Positions 25,607 through 33,898 of a stretch of DNA of 44,264 nucleotides are shown piece by piece. Every line of letters begins with the position of its first letter. The first letter of the stretch is position 1. The DNA comes from CAUUJV01 sp963545565. Lineage in GTDB: Bacteria > Actinomycetota > Actinomycetes > Actinomycetales > Bifidobacteriaceae. The position numbers and the translations under genes are program-made. The stretch is taken from contig CAUUJV010000013.1 in NCBI GenBank assembly GCA_963545565.1, positions 1 to 44,264 of the forward strand, written 5' to 3'. The notes under the pieces were generated by a model. The model did no database searches, was not told where the DNA came from, and saw only the letters and a list, made by a program, of their open reading frames with translations.

Positions 25607-26187
25607 TAGCGACCAGTACCTCCATATACAACTGCCTCAACCTTATCTGCATCCAATTCAAAGGCTGTATGAATTGCACGCACGGCATCATCCAAGTCTT
25701 TCAAAGGAATTACTGCAGAAATACGAATTTCAGAAGTGGAAATCATCAAAACGTTAATTCCCTTATCACTTAACGCACGGAAAAAGCGAGCAGTGATGCC
25801 AGAGTGGGTCTTCATACCCACACCCACAAGGGAGACCTTGCCAACCTCTGGATTCACATCAACAGACTGGTAACCCAACTGCTCCTTGTTAGCCTTAGCA
25901 AGTTCCTCAACCTTTTTCCCCTGGCTTTCTGGGAAGGTGATAGAAATATCAGCAGTTCCAGCATTGTCACCGTTAGCAGCAAGCGACTGTACAACCATAT
26001 CAATGTTGATGCCGCCGTCTGCAAGAGTGGTGAATACGTTTGTTACTGAGCCTGGCTTGTCGGGAAGGCCGCGCAAAGTCACCATGGATTCGCTGCGGTC
26101 ATGCGCAACACCAGAAATTACTGGGGATTCTGGGCCATTAAGATCTGGGAAAATTTCTCCCATAGACTTAGGCTGTGTATTCGTCAT
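25606..26187 (-). CDS. Aspartokinase regulatory (beta) subunit, ACT domains
   Basis: A 193-residue protein matching the C-terminal regulatory half of aspartokinase, with two ACT domains (VTLRGLPDKPGSVTNVFTTL at about 35, and VSLVGVGMKTHSGITARFFRAL at about 117). These domains bind lysine and/or threonine and control the kinase. In many Actinobacteria this half is made from an internal start inside one gene. Here it is a separate gene: ATG at 26185-26187 has AAGGAAAG in front, and the 81 bases between it and the alpha gene contain several stops. It overlaps asd. Confidence 0.92.
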   Translation of the reverse strand: MTNTQPKSMGEIFPDLNGPESPVISGVAHDRSESMVTLRGLPDKPGSVTNVFTTLADGGINIDMVVQSLAANGDNAGTADISITFPESQGKKVEELAKANKEQLGYQSVDVNPEVGKVSLVGVGMKTHSGITARFFRALSDKGINVLMISTSEIRISAVIPLKDLDDAVRAIHTAFELDADKVEAVVYGGTGR

Positions 26188-26268
26188 GAACTTTCCTTAC
26201 CCTGATTTTCTCTAATTATGTAGCTAATTCTGTAGCTCGATAAAGGCTTAAATTTTTTAATCCCGTTT

Positions 26269-27033
26269 TTAATCCTGATTTGGCACCGTACTCGGATCAA
26301 CATTTTCAGTGACCACAATGGTTCCCGGGCGCTTAGAGAAGGAGCTGCGCACATGGATAGGCATGCCGAAACGCTGAGCATATTCAACACAACGCAATGC
26401 GAGCACCTTAGAACCCGAAGCTGCCATTTCAAGCATTGCCTCATAGGAGATTGATGGGATACGCTGAGCTGTTGGAACTATGCGCGGATCGGCAGTGAAA
26501 ACACCATCAACGTCTGTATAAATCTCACACACATCTGCGCCAAGAGCAACTGCAAGTGCTACTGCGGATGTGTCTGAACCGCCACGGCCAAGAGTCGTTG
26601 CGTCACCAATAGAGTTCACACCTTGGAAGCCAGCAACAATGCCGATTTCACCTTCTTTAATAGCGGCAGACACACGCTCAGGCTTAACTGCGCGAATATG
26701 TGCTGTGCCATAACGAGTGTCTGTAATAAAGCCTGCTTGCGAACCGGTAAAAGAGTGTGCGCGCTCACCCTGGGCATGAATTGCCATGGCGAGCAAACTC
26801 ATAGAAATACGCTCACCTGCCGTCATGAGCATATCGAGCTCGCGTGCAGGAGGGTTGGAATCAATGCCAAGAGCCTGATCAATCAGCTCATCAGTTGTGT
26901 CTCCCATTGCAGACACAACCACAGCAACATCATTACCTTTTTTCTTGGTTTCAATGATTCGGCGTGCAACACGTTTTAACGACTCAGCGTCGGCAACGGA
27001 AGAACCACCAAATTTCTGAACTATGAGAGCCAC
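26269..27033 (-). CDS. Aspartokinase catalytic (alpha) subunit
   Basis: A 254-residue amino-acid-kinase domain that phosphorylates aspartate, the first step to lysine, threonine and methionine. Motifs: VQKFGGSSVADAESLKRVA at the N-terminus, ELDMLMTAGERISMSLLAMA, GFQGVNSIGDATTLGRGGSDTSAVA and EIYTDVDGVFTADPRIV. It ends after SFSKRPGTIVV, where the ACT domains would begin in one-piece enzymes (about 400-450 residues). The regulatory half is the next gene, in the same frame but after stops. Both halves are intact, so this is a split enzyme and not a pseudogene. Recycled gene order dnaX-recR-aspartokinase-asd is common in this family. Confidence 0.93.
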   Translation of the reverse strand: MALIVQKFGGSSVADAESLKRVARRIIETKKKGNDVAVVVSAMGDTTDELIDQALGIDSNPPARELDMLMTAGERISMSLLAMAIHAQGERAHSFTGSQAGFITDTRYGTAHIRAVKPERVSAAIKEGEIGIVAGFQGVNSIGDATTLGRGGSDTSAVALAVALGADVCEIYTDVDGVFTADPRIVPTAQRIPSISYEAMLEMAASGSKVLALRCVEYAQRFGMPIHVRSSFSKRPGTIVVTENVDPSTVPNQD

Positions 27034-27077
27034 GTTAATCCAATCTCACAACTAGTGAAAACATTCTATGAAATGGT

Positions 27078-27731
27078 TCAGACGGCATGGCGCCCTGTAA
27101 GAGCACGCCCAAGAGTGACTTCATCGGCATATTCTAAGTCACCGCCAACAGGTAAACCACTTGCCAAACGTGTAACTTCAATTCCAACTGGAGCCAAAAG
27201 TCGAGCTAGATAGGTTGTTGTTGCTTCACCTTCAATGTCTGGATTCAAGGCCAAAACAACTTCCTTAACTATTTCTCTACTCTCTTCCCTATCTACCTCA
27301 TCTGCCTCAGAATCATTGGTATTGCTTGATTTTAAACGATTGAGAAGTTGTGGAATAGCTAAATCATTGGGCCCAACATTTGCCATCGGATCAATTGCTC
27401 CACCCAACACATGATAGAGGCCGTGGAATTCATGAGTACGTTCAATACTCATTACATCTTTTGGCTCTTGCACCACGCAAATAACCGTTCTGTCTCGCCT
27501 TGGATCAGAACAAATTGGGCATGGACTAGATTCACACACATTGCCACAAATCTCACAGAAACGTATCTTTTCACGTACTGTCACAATGGATTCAGCCAAT
27601 TGAGCAGCTTCTTCATCATCAATTCCCAATATGTGGAACGCAATGCGCTGAGCACCTTTTGGGCCAATTCCTGGAAGCTTGGCAAAAGCATCAATCACGT
27701 TCTGAATCGCGCCATCATATGTAACTGCCAC
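27078..27731 (-). CDS. recR: Recombination protein RecR
   Basis: A 217-residue protein that works with RecO and RecF to load RecA at gaps. It has the N-terminal helix-hairpin-helix (FAKLPGIGPKGAQRIAFHIL), the four-Cys zinc finger (FCEICGNVCESSPCPIC) and a Toprim domain (VICVVQEPKDVMSIERT, FHGLYHVLGGAIDPM). A charged Ser/Asp/Glu-rich insert (about 140-158) in the Toprim domain makes it some 15 residues longer than usual. The end, ATTYLARLLAPVGIEVTRLA with GLPVGGDLEYADEVTLGRAL, is intact. It starts 9 bases after the dnaX stop. Confidence 0.96.
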   Translation of the reverse strand: MAVTYDGAIQNVIDAFAKLPGIGPKGAQRIAFHILGIDDEEAAQLAESIVTVREKIRFCEICGNVCESSPCPICSDPRRDRTVICVVQEPKDVMSIERTHEFHGLYHVLGGAIDPMANVGPNDLAIPQLLNRLKSSNTNDSEADEVDREESREIVKEVVLALNPDIEGEATTTYLARLLAPVGIEVTRLASGLPVGGDLEYADEVTLGRALTGRHAV

Positions 27732-27740
27732 TACAGTGAA

Positions 27741-30221
27741 TTACCTCTCTGAGTTGTCTCTATTGTCTCTGTTATCTCTTGCACTTTTCGTAAGAGGATT
27801 TTTAGGATCATCAGCTGCGAATTTCTCAACCTTCTTAGCATCAAACATACGCTGTATGTCCTCTAAACTCATAGCTCCAGACCGAACGACTCGTTCATCT
27901 GACAACGAGTAGTCATCTTCTTCAGCTGCAACTTGAGGCTGCGATTGAGGCTGTGCAGGAGGCTGGACTTGAGCTTGGAACCTAGCAGAGGTTTGCGTCT
28001 GTGCTTGTAGCTGTTCCTTATTCTCTTTATCCTCTTGATTCTCTTGCTGTGCGGAATGTGCATACTGCGCATATTGCACGGACTGTACCGGCTGTTGTTG
28101 TGCCTTCGCCCATGGATCCTCTTCGTCTTTGGGGTCTGGAACCTCAACTTTCTTTTTCACGAATCGCGATGTGCTCTGCTGCGAAAACTCTTGGACACGC
28201 TCTGACTCAGTTTTTGCTTTTTCTGCCCTATCTATATCTGCTGCATGTGGCTGGTTAGCCCAGGGGTCTTCCTCCTGATCAGAAGAAGATTCTGGTTGGG
28301 AGGAGCTACTCGACTGTGAATCATGCGAGCTGTGAGAATTATGTGCTTCATTATTCGCAACCACTTTTATGGCTATTTTTGCAGTTGCCGACTGAACTGA
28401 GGAAGTAGCAAGACCAGCAGCTAAGGCTGCAATTTGAGCCTTTACCTGAGTCTGCTGGACTTTATCGAGCTTTGAGAATGGAACAGTGTGCTCTCCAGTA
28501 GCTGTCTGCTTTGCCGGGCCAATACTCGTGGTATTGCCAAAAACCTTATGAACTTCAGCAAGCACAATATGCTGAACACTCGTTGTGCCATCCATCGGTT
28601 CTGAAGATACAGCCAAGGAGAAAGCATGCTGAGCCGTAGGATTCGCAAACATCAGATAAAGTCGTGCAGCATCTTGTTTAGTCACTAAGGCAACACGTGG
28701 AACTCTATCTCTGTTAACGGTTGCACGAATTTCTTCAGGCAATGACAACACTAAATCATCCCAACGTTCATCTACGCTTCTCGTATCAGAAGTAGCCGTA
28801 ACTGGTGCAGGAACAGTATTCGCTCCAATTACATTAGGCTCACGCTGAGACTGCGATAATAATTGAGATTTAGATTCCAGTCTAATAGACTCTGCAGTTT
28901 CTACAGTTCTTGCAGTTTCTACAGGCTCTGCCGCAGGAGTAGAGATAGGGGCAGAAGTAGAAGTCTGAGTAGATGCAAGTGTCTGCTTTTTGGTAGCTCC
29001 CTTAAAGCCAACGCGTTGTGCTGATATTTCTGTTGTAGCTGTTGCACCAGTAGTTGCAGGATTAGCAGTGTTAGAAGTCAATAAATTCCCAGAACCGGCA
29101 CCTCCTACAGCTGCAGTTTGCATAGGAACAAGCAGCTGAGCTGCAAGAAGCTCCAAACGCATTCGAGGTGAGGTTGCACCAACCATAGTTGAAAGAGCAT
29201 TACTTATAGTTTCAGCCATTGCAGTCAAAGCAGGCAAGCCAAGTTCCTGCGCTTGGCGCTGCATATCTGACCCCTGTGAAACCTGAGCATCAGAGTCTAA
29301 AGCAGACACCGCCTGTGGGCCTGCCAAACTCAAAACTAACAAATCGCGCACCCGAGCTAGCAAATCCTCAACAAATTTGCGCGGATCAAAACCACCGATA
29401 ATTACCTTTTCGATAACAGAGTACAGGTTTTCACCGTTGTGATTAATCACCGCATCAATGGCTTCGGAAATTAGAGTGTCTGGAGTGAAGCCAAGTAAAG
29501 CTACAGAAGCCTCATAGGTAATAACTCCATCAACTGCACCGACCATCAACTGGTCAAGCACGGAAAGCGTGTCTCGCATGGAACCACCGCCAGCACGCAT
29601 TGCAAGCTTAAGCACACCAGCTTCGGGTTTAATAGACTCTTTCGCGCAAATCTCTTCAAGATACCCACCCATTATTTCTGGAGGAACCAAACGGAATGGA
29701 TAATGATGAGTACGAGAACGAATAGTCCCAATAACCTTCTCTGGCTCAGTAGTCGCAAAGATAAACATCACATGCTCTGGAGGTTCTTCCACAATCTTTA
29801 GTAGAGCGTTAAACCCCTGCGGAGTCACCATATGAGCTTCATCAAGAATGAAAATCTTGTAACGGTCACGGGCAGGAGCAAAACCTGCTCGCTCACGCAA
29901 TTCACGCGCATCGTCAACACCGTTATGGCTTGCGGCATCAATTTCTACAACATCAATAGACCCGCCACCGTTTGTAGCTAAATCTCTACAGCTTGGGCAA
30001 ACACCACACGGGTGGCTCGTTGGCCCTTTCTCACAGTTAATGCAACGTGCAAGAATACGTGCTGAGCTTGTTTTACCGCAGCCACGAGGACCCGAAAATA
30101 AATAAGCATGGGTTAACTTGCCCTCATCGAGCGCTCGAGATAGCGGAATTGTTACCTGATTCTGCCCTATTACACCGTCAAAAGTGTCTGGTCGATACCG
30201 TCTATAAAGTGCAAGTGCCAT
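27741..30221 (-). CDS. dnaX: DNA polymerase III subunit gamma/tau
   Basis: An 826-residue clamp-loader ATPase. The AAA+ domain has Walker A GPRGCGKTS (about 44-52), the zinc module CINCEKGPTSHPCGVCPSC, DEAH in FILDEAHMV, and the sensor 1 region FIFATTEPEKVIGTIRSR. The lid and oligomerisation domain extend to about 370. The C-terminal half is long and low-complexity (Gln, Ser, Thr, Glu), as in other actinobacterial DnaX, and ends with a conserved SLEDIQRMFDAKKVEKF. No clear A-AAA-AAG slippery site was found. It lies 32 bases after the Tad-locus end and just before recR. Confidence 0.96.
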   Translation of the reverse strand: MALALYRRYRPDTFDGVIGQNQVTIPLSRALDEGKLTHAYLFSGPRGCGKTSSARILARCINCEKGPTSHPCGVCPSCRDLATNGGGSIDVVEIDAASHNGVDDARELRERAGFAPARDRYKIFILDEAHMVTPQGFNALLKIVEEPPEHVMFIFATTEPEKVIGTIRSRTHHYPFRLVPPEIMGGYLEEICAKESIKPEAGVLKLAMRAGGGSMRDTLSVLDQLMVGAVDGVITYEASVALLGFTPDTLISEAIDAVINHNGENLYSVIEKVIIGGFDPRKFVEDLLARVRDLLVLSLAGPQAVSALDSDAQVSQGSDMQRQAQELGLPALTAMAETISNALSTMVGATSPRMRLELLAAQLLVPMQTAAVGGAGSGNLLTSNTANPATTGATATTEISAQRVGFKGATKKQTLASTQTSTSAPISTPAAEPVETARTVETAESIRLESKSQLLSQSQREPNVIGANTVPAPVTATSDTRSVDERWDDLVLSLPEEIRATVNRDRVPRVALVTKQDAARLYLMFANPTAQHAFSLAVSSEPMDGTTSVQHIVLAEVHKVFGNTTSIGPAKQTATGEHTVPFSKLDKVQQTQVKAQIAALAAGLATSSVQSATAKIAIKVVANNEAHNSHSSHDSQSSSSSQPESSSDQEEDPWANQPHAADIDRAEKAKTESERVQEFSQQSTSRFVKKKVEVPDPKDEEDPWAKAQQQPVQSVQYAQYAHSAQQENQEDKENKEQLQAQTQTSARFQAQVQPPAQPQSQPQVAAEEDDYSLSDERVVRSGAMSLEDIQRMFDAKKVEKFAADDPKNPLTKSARDNRDNRDNSER

Positions 30222-30253
30222 GCTTAAAAACTAGCCTTTTCTTAGGACACTTC

Positions 30254-30634
30254 TTAAGGCGTTACAGGGCAGTCTGCAGCTCCTGCACGAGCCTTAGCTC
30301 GTGCATACGGAAGCAAGTGAATTACAGTTGGCACCGCCGTCTCCACCTGCACATCACCGCCTTGAGTAATGCAGCCTGTGAGTTCAGAGCCATTCCTCAA
30401 AGCGGCGTCTTGAGCAGCTGAGCATGCATCTTCTGAAAGCTGCGATGCCCACGCCCCAGATATTGCCGCTTGGTCTGCTGCAGACTGAGCAATAGCTGCA
30501 GAAATCATGTAATTACCGATTACACAACTTACAGTCACCGTAAATGCGCAGATACAAAACAAAGTTATGCCAGCTACAGTTCCGGATCCTCTATCTGATT
30601 GGCAAACCCACTGCTTAAGCCTTTGAAATTTCAT
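30254..30634 (-). CDS. Rv3654c-like TadE/TadG-type pseudopilin
   Basis: A small protein of about 126 residues of the helicase/secretion-neighbourhood TadE-like group. A short basic start is followed by SDRG-SGTVAGITLF, a type IV pilin-like N-terminal helix. After the predicted Gly the fifth residue is Ala, not the Glu found in true pilins. Four Cys residues lie in the C-terminal part (SEDACSAAQ, ELTGCITQGG, AADCPVTP among them). I chose ATG at 30632-30634, because it forms an ATGA overlap with the stop of the TadE gene; the longer frame from 30706 would overlap TadE by 76 bases. It is the last Tad gene before dnaX. Confidence 0.8.
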   Translation of the reverse strand: MKFQRLKQWVCQSDRGSGTVAGITLFCICAFTVTVSCVIGNYMISAAIAQSAADQAAISGAWASQLSEDACSAAQDAALRNGSELTGCITQGGDVQVETAVPTVIHLLPYARAKARAGAADCPVTP

Positions 30635-31014
30635 TGCAAAACCCCAATTGCTTTGCCCGTTAACAAAACTGGAACTATTGAGAGAGCCTTCCCACCCACA
30701 GGGCAATGAGTAACAACGGTAATACTTGAATCATCGCTCGTAATATCAGCCTTTACCTCGCTCCCAGCAACATCCATTATTGCTTTTCGAGCTCGCGATT
30801 CTCGCAACTGTGGGTTTGATTCCGCAACAGCAACTCGGGCTCCCGCACTCGCTGCCTGCTGACATTCAACTCTCACGACCACAGCTCTAGTCAAACTGAG
30901 TAACAGAGCGACCATTGAGAGGACTACAGGGATTATCACAGCAAATTCAGCCGTAACACTACCTGAGTCCTCCCGATGGATCCATCGCAAAAAATTATCC
31001 AATAGAAAGCGCAT
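30631..31014 (-). CDS. TadE-family minor pseudopilin
   Basis: A protein of about 127 residues with the type IV pseudopilin start EDSG-SVTAEFAVIIPVVLSMV: Gly at -1 and Glu at +5 of the cleavage site, followed by a hydrophobic helix. TadE-type minor pilins prime or regulate Flp pilus assembly. The start is uncertain. ATG at 31012-31014 overlaps the pilin gene by 20 bases; ATG at 31048-31050 would overlap by 56. Neither has a strong ribosome binding site. The stop overlaps the next gene as ATGA. Confidence 0.83.
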   Translation of the reverse strand: MRFLLDNFLRWIHREDSGSVTAEFAVIIPVVLSMVALLLSLTRAVVVRVECQQAASAGARVAVAESNPQLRESRARKAIMDVAGSEVKADITSDDSSITVVTHCPVGGKALSIVPVLLTGKAIGVLQ

Positions 31015-31303
31015 TTCGAACCAATGTTGTAAGAATTTCGCGAACTGCATCTGACTTCAGAATCGCTACAAGTAATCCCGCAAAACCCGTTGCTGCTACA
31101 AGTACCACAGCGTATTCAGCAGTAGCCATTCCTGCTTCAGGCTTCGCATTCACAACAGTAAAGCGTTTCTCCATCTCGGAGTAAAAATCTGCAATTTTGT
31201 TTTGTAACCGCGCACGATGATCAATTGGTCCTAAGACATCACGAACTGACCTGAATCCCGATGTTAATTGTGTTGGCTTTTGCATTGTATTGTCCTTCCT
31301 CAT
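30995..31303 (-). CDS. Flp-type major pilin candidate (DUF4244-like)
   Basis: A 102-residue protein. After a basic leader of about 58 residues comes PEAG-MATAEYAVVLVAATGFAGLL, a prepilin site with Gly at -1 and Glu at +5, then a hydrophobic helix and a short tail. It matches the actinobacterial DUF4244 proteins of Tad loci and is the best candidate for the main pilus subunit. ATG at 31301-31303 (GGAAG before it) or ATG at 31283-31285 (AGGAAGG before it) can start it. A prepilin peptidase is needed, and none is in the window. The 123-base gap upstream carries a copy of the Tad operator element. Confidence 0.85.
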   Translation of the reverse strand: MRKDNTMQKPTQLTSGFRSVRDVLGPIDHRARLQNKIADFYSEMEKRFTVVNAKPEAGMATAEYAVVLVAATGFAGLLVAILKSDAVREILTTLVRNALSIG

Positions 31304-31386
31304 TTTTCTTCCGTTTACGCCGACGCTTCGTATGAATTCGTCGTATTACTAGTGTTAAGCAAAGAAGGTTTTTATCTACATCTTTT

Positions 31387-31415
31387 TAAGCAATGTGGTC
31401 GAATGTGGATTAGTA
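31387..31415 (-). promoter_or_regulatory. Tad operator element, copy 1 (upstream of pilin gene)
   Basis: A 29-bp element, identical at 27 positions to 34832-34860. On the minus strand it holds CCACATT-CGA-CCACATT, a direct repeat of period 10, and TTCGAC, a possible -35. GTAGAT lies about 18 bases further on as a possible -10. It lies 84 bases before the pilin start. Confidence 0.6.
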
Positions 31416-31426
31416 AAAAATCTCCA

Positions 31427-32053
31427 TTAATTCCAAAGAAAAGATCCCCATACAGCTATAGAGGGAACTACTGCAATTACAATGAACGCAGGCAAGAAGC
31501 ACAGTCCTAACGGCAAAAGAATTGAAACAGATAATCGTCCAGACGCTTCATCAATTATGGTATTCTGGGCTCTATTCGTCTCTTCTATTGCATTCTCGAT
31601 ACGCAACAATGGAGAAACACCACGCTTCCACGAAGCTTCTAAACAGCTACGAATTGATTGAACCGTCTCAGAGCTATTACTCACACTATTGTTATTACTC
31701 ACACTATTCCACGCAGAATCCCACTGCGCTCCTGCTGAAAGCATCTGAGAAACGGCAATAAGCGATGCTCCTACTGAAGAATCACCAATAATATTGCCCA
31801 CAACATAAAGAGCTCTAGTTATTGAAGATCCTTGCCGAATTGCTATCCCCAAAAGATTCAAGACTAGTTGAGGCGAAAAATCGTTGAGCGCATTAGATAT
31901 ATCGGGAGAGAATATCCGCTTAATGCAAGAATGAAGCCTTTTACACTTGCTATCATGCAATTTTGAGATTCTGGCAATCGTGATACATTTACAAGCTTCA
32001 CCCACTGCAACGGCAATAATCGAAAACAATGTGCTGCCCAAAAAGGTAGTCAT
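31427..32053 (-). CDS. tadC: TadC-like type II secretion F-domain protein
   Basis: A membrane protein of about 208 residues. It has an N-terminal TM helix, a T2SSF-like helical cytoplasmic domain (FSPQLVLNLLGIAIRQGSSITRAL, then SVGASLIAVSQMLSAGAQWDSAW), and one or two TM helices at the end (ASGRLSVSILLPLGLCFLPAF). TadC with TadB forms the inner-membrane platform that converts ATPase motion into pilus extension. A poly-Ser/Asn insert (SNNNSVSNSSE) is present. ATG at 32051-32053 starts one base after the tadB stop (TAATATG), so translation is coupled; an in-frame GTG at 32069-32071 is the alternative. The divergence from standard TadC is large. Confidence 0.8.
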   Translation of the reverse strand: MTTFLGSTLFSIIAVAVGEACKCITIARISKLHDSKCKRLHSCIKRIFSPDISNALNDFSPQLVLNLLGIAIRQGSSITRALYVVGNIIGDSSVGASLIAVSQMLSAGAQWDSAWNSVSNNNSVSNSSETVQSIRSCLEASWKRGVSPLLRIENAIEETNRAQNTIIDEASGRLSVSILLPLGLCFLPAFIVIAVVPSIAVWGSFLWN

Positions 32054-32054
32054 A

Positions 32055-32777
32055 TTATCTATTACTTCCACATTTCTGAGAAAAATTACTCATAATTGCT
32101 CGAACCCACACAAAGCCAACTGCATATAAAATTCCAGTAATAATTAAGCAAAACCACCCAATAGAAGTTGCAAAGAGAGTTACCAAAGATTGCGAATTGC
32201 ACACCTGTTCAATTGCAATGATGAGCAAAGGCAGCATCAAAAGCACACGTAGAGTCATTCGAGGCATTGCGAGCGCAGCTTTTTGCCTATTTTCTACATC
32301 ATTTAGCCTCTTATATTCTTCAGCAACTGTTTCAACACAATCTGCAGCCCCACATCCTAGGGTGTTGCTCAACATGCAAGCCGCAAATAATTGAGCACTA
32401 ATACGCGGGACATAACGCTGCTGCGAATATTGCGCACAGTAAGAAACAACGCTATGCACTCTTTCTATAGTGAGGTCGCGAGTAGCAAAATTATAAGTAT
32501 TGTGTTCTTGAATCACGTCAACAAGCATCCCACCCGCGCGAACACTCGATGCAATCGATGTAAGCGCCGCACTAATTCCACAATGTGCCTTCTCTCTATG
32601 AGTACTCACATTCATAAATCTAGGCGCGTTAGTTTGAGAAAGACCGCAATTTTCAATCGCATTAAGCCTTTGAGAAGATTGACTCGCTCTACGCAATTGA
32701 TAGATTAATAGACCAGCTACAATCGAAATTCCAAGTGATATCCATAGCTGGGTCGACTGTAAAAAATCTAGATGCAT
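32055..32777 (-). CDS. tadB: TadB-like type II secretion F-domain protein
   Basis: A membrane protein of about 240 residues. It starts with a TM helix (LWISLGISIVAGLLIYQL), continues with a T2SSF domain (GMLVDVIQEHN, AQLFAACMLSNTLGCGAADCVETV, YKRLNDVENRQKAALAMP) and ends in two TM helices (MTLRVLLMLPLLIIAIEQV; SIGWFCLIITGILYAVGFVW). It pairs with TadC as the pilus platform. I chose ATG at 32775-32777, with GGGG eight bases upstream, over TTG at 32781-32783. The stop of tadA lies at 32780-32782, so the genes almost touch. Confidence 0.8.
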   Translation of the reverse strand: MHLDFLQSTQLWISLGISIVAGLLIYQLRRASQSSQRLNAIENCGLSQTNAPRFMNVSTHREKAHCGISAALTSIASSVRAGGMLVDVIQEHNTYNFATRDLTIERVHSVVSYCAQYSQQRYVPRISAQLFAACMLSNTLGCGAADCVETVAEEYKRLNDVENRQKAALAMPRMTLRVLLMLPLLIIAIEQVCNSQSLVTLFATSIGWFCLIITGILYAVGFVWVRAIMSNFSQKCGSNR

Positions 32778-32779
32778 AA

Positions 32780-33898
32780 TCAAGCCCCAATTGCTCTGAT
32801 AAGAGTAGTCTCATCACTCGGTTCATCGCCTAGTTCATCACTTGGCTCATCATTTGAGTCAGCACTGAGCTCGGCAAGGTGCTCATCGGTTTTGGGAATG
32901 AAGTGTTGAATCCACGCCTTCCACTGTGGATGTGCACTGATTTGTTCTCGCTGAGAAAATTCAGCCATGACTGTGCCGCTTAATGAACCATCAGCTAGAA
33001 CGTCTAATCTACCGATTTGAGCAAGATAGCGGTGACCATTTTCTCGAGTGAGGTGGATAACAACATCAAATGCACCCACTACCATCATCGCAGTAGCCTG
33101 AGGCTTCATGTCTGCCAATAATCCCAAACCTATCAATCGTGCTGGTAAACGCTCGATACTGTCTGCATGAATCGTGGCCATTCCACCCTTATGACCCGAA
33201 TTAAATGCTCGCAACAAGTCAGCTAACTCCTCACCGCGGCATTCACCCAAAATGATGCGATCAGGCCGCATTCTTACAGTTGCTTTAACAAGATCCGGTA
33301 AACCAATTTCGCCCGCATCTTCAATATTTGCTTCACGAGCAACGAGGGATTCAATTCCCTGATGGTTTGCTGAGCCCAATTCACGAATTTCCTCAACAAT
33401 AACGATTCTGTCATTGTGCTCGCACTCATGAATCAAAGCACGAAGGAGCGTAGTTTTACCTGATCCTGTTCCTCCGCTAATCAAAACTGAAGCCCGTGAT
33501 GCAACTAGGTTGGTCAAAAAATCACGAATATACGGCGAAAAAGCTCCAAAAGCACATAGCTGATCAAGAGTGGGTGTTGTGGAATTCGGAATACGAATCG
33601 ACAATGCAGCACCTTGCGAAACTATAGGCTCAATCACTGCGTGAACTCTAAGTCCTGAACGCGTAGAAGCATCAGCAATAGGGCAAGCATCGTCTAGACG
33701 TCTACCTAACTGTGCGCATAAGCTAACCGCAAAATCACGCAGTACTTCAGGAGATTCTAATGACGCATGCACGCTGCGCTGCTGCATTCCTTGCCCACTA
33801 TCAACCCACACCACACCATCACTCGTCACAGCAATATCAGTAACGCCTTTTTCATGACTTAACTTTTCCAAAGGACCTAAAATTACCCGTGTACTCAT
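32780..33898 (-). CDS. tadA: TadA/CpaF-family pilus assembly ATPase
   Basis: A 372-residue secretion ATPase that powers Tad pilus assembly from the cytoplasmic face. Features: N-terminal domain with GLRVHAVIEPIVSQGAALSI, Walker A SGGTGSGKTTLLRAL (about 142-155), Asp box IVIVEEIRELG, Walker B/His box RMRPDRIILGECRGEE, and the GHKGGMATIHADSIERLPARL motif. The C-terminal tail is rich in Asp/Glu/Ser (SDEPSDELGDEPSDE). ATG overlaps the stop of the CpaE-like gene as ATGA (33895-33898). Length and motifs fit the CpaF family well. Confidence 0.95.
   Translation of the reverse strand: MSTRVILGPLEKLSHEKGVTDIAVTSDGVVWVDSGQGMQQRSVHASLESPEVLRDFAVSLCAQLGRRLDDACPIADASTRSGLRVHAVIEPIVSQGAALSIRIPNSTTPTLDQLCAFGAFSPYIRDFLTNLVASRASVLISGGTGSGKTTLLRALIHECEHNDRIVIVEEIRELGSANHQGIESLVAREANIEDAGEIGLPDLVKATVRMRPDRIILGECRGEELADLLRAFNSGHKGGMATIHADSIERLPARLIGLGLLADMKPQATAMMVVGAFDVVIHLTRENGHRYLAQIGRLDVLADGSLSGTVMAEFSQREQISAHPQWKAWIQHFIPKTDEHLAELSADSNDEPSDELGDEPSDETTLIRAIGA

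Noticed and set aside
26188..26268. Aspartokinase as a broken single gene
   Set aside because: Both halves have intact domains, and the beta gene has its own ribosome binding site; the gap has several stops and no ACT-like sequence.
28140..28165. A slippery site for a gamma-form of DnaX
   Set aside because: The A-rich GTG-AAA-AAG stretch has only five A and lies deep in the C-terminal linker, with no stem-loop; it does not match A-AAA-AAG.
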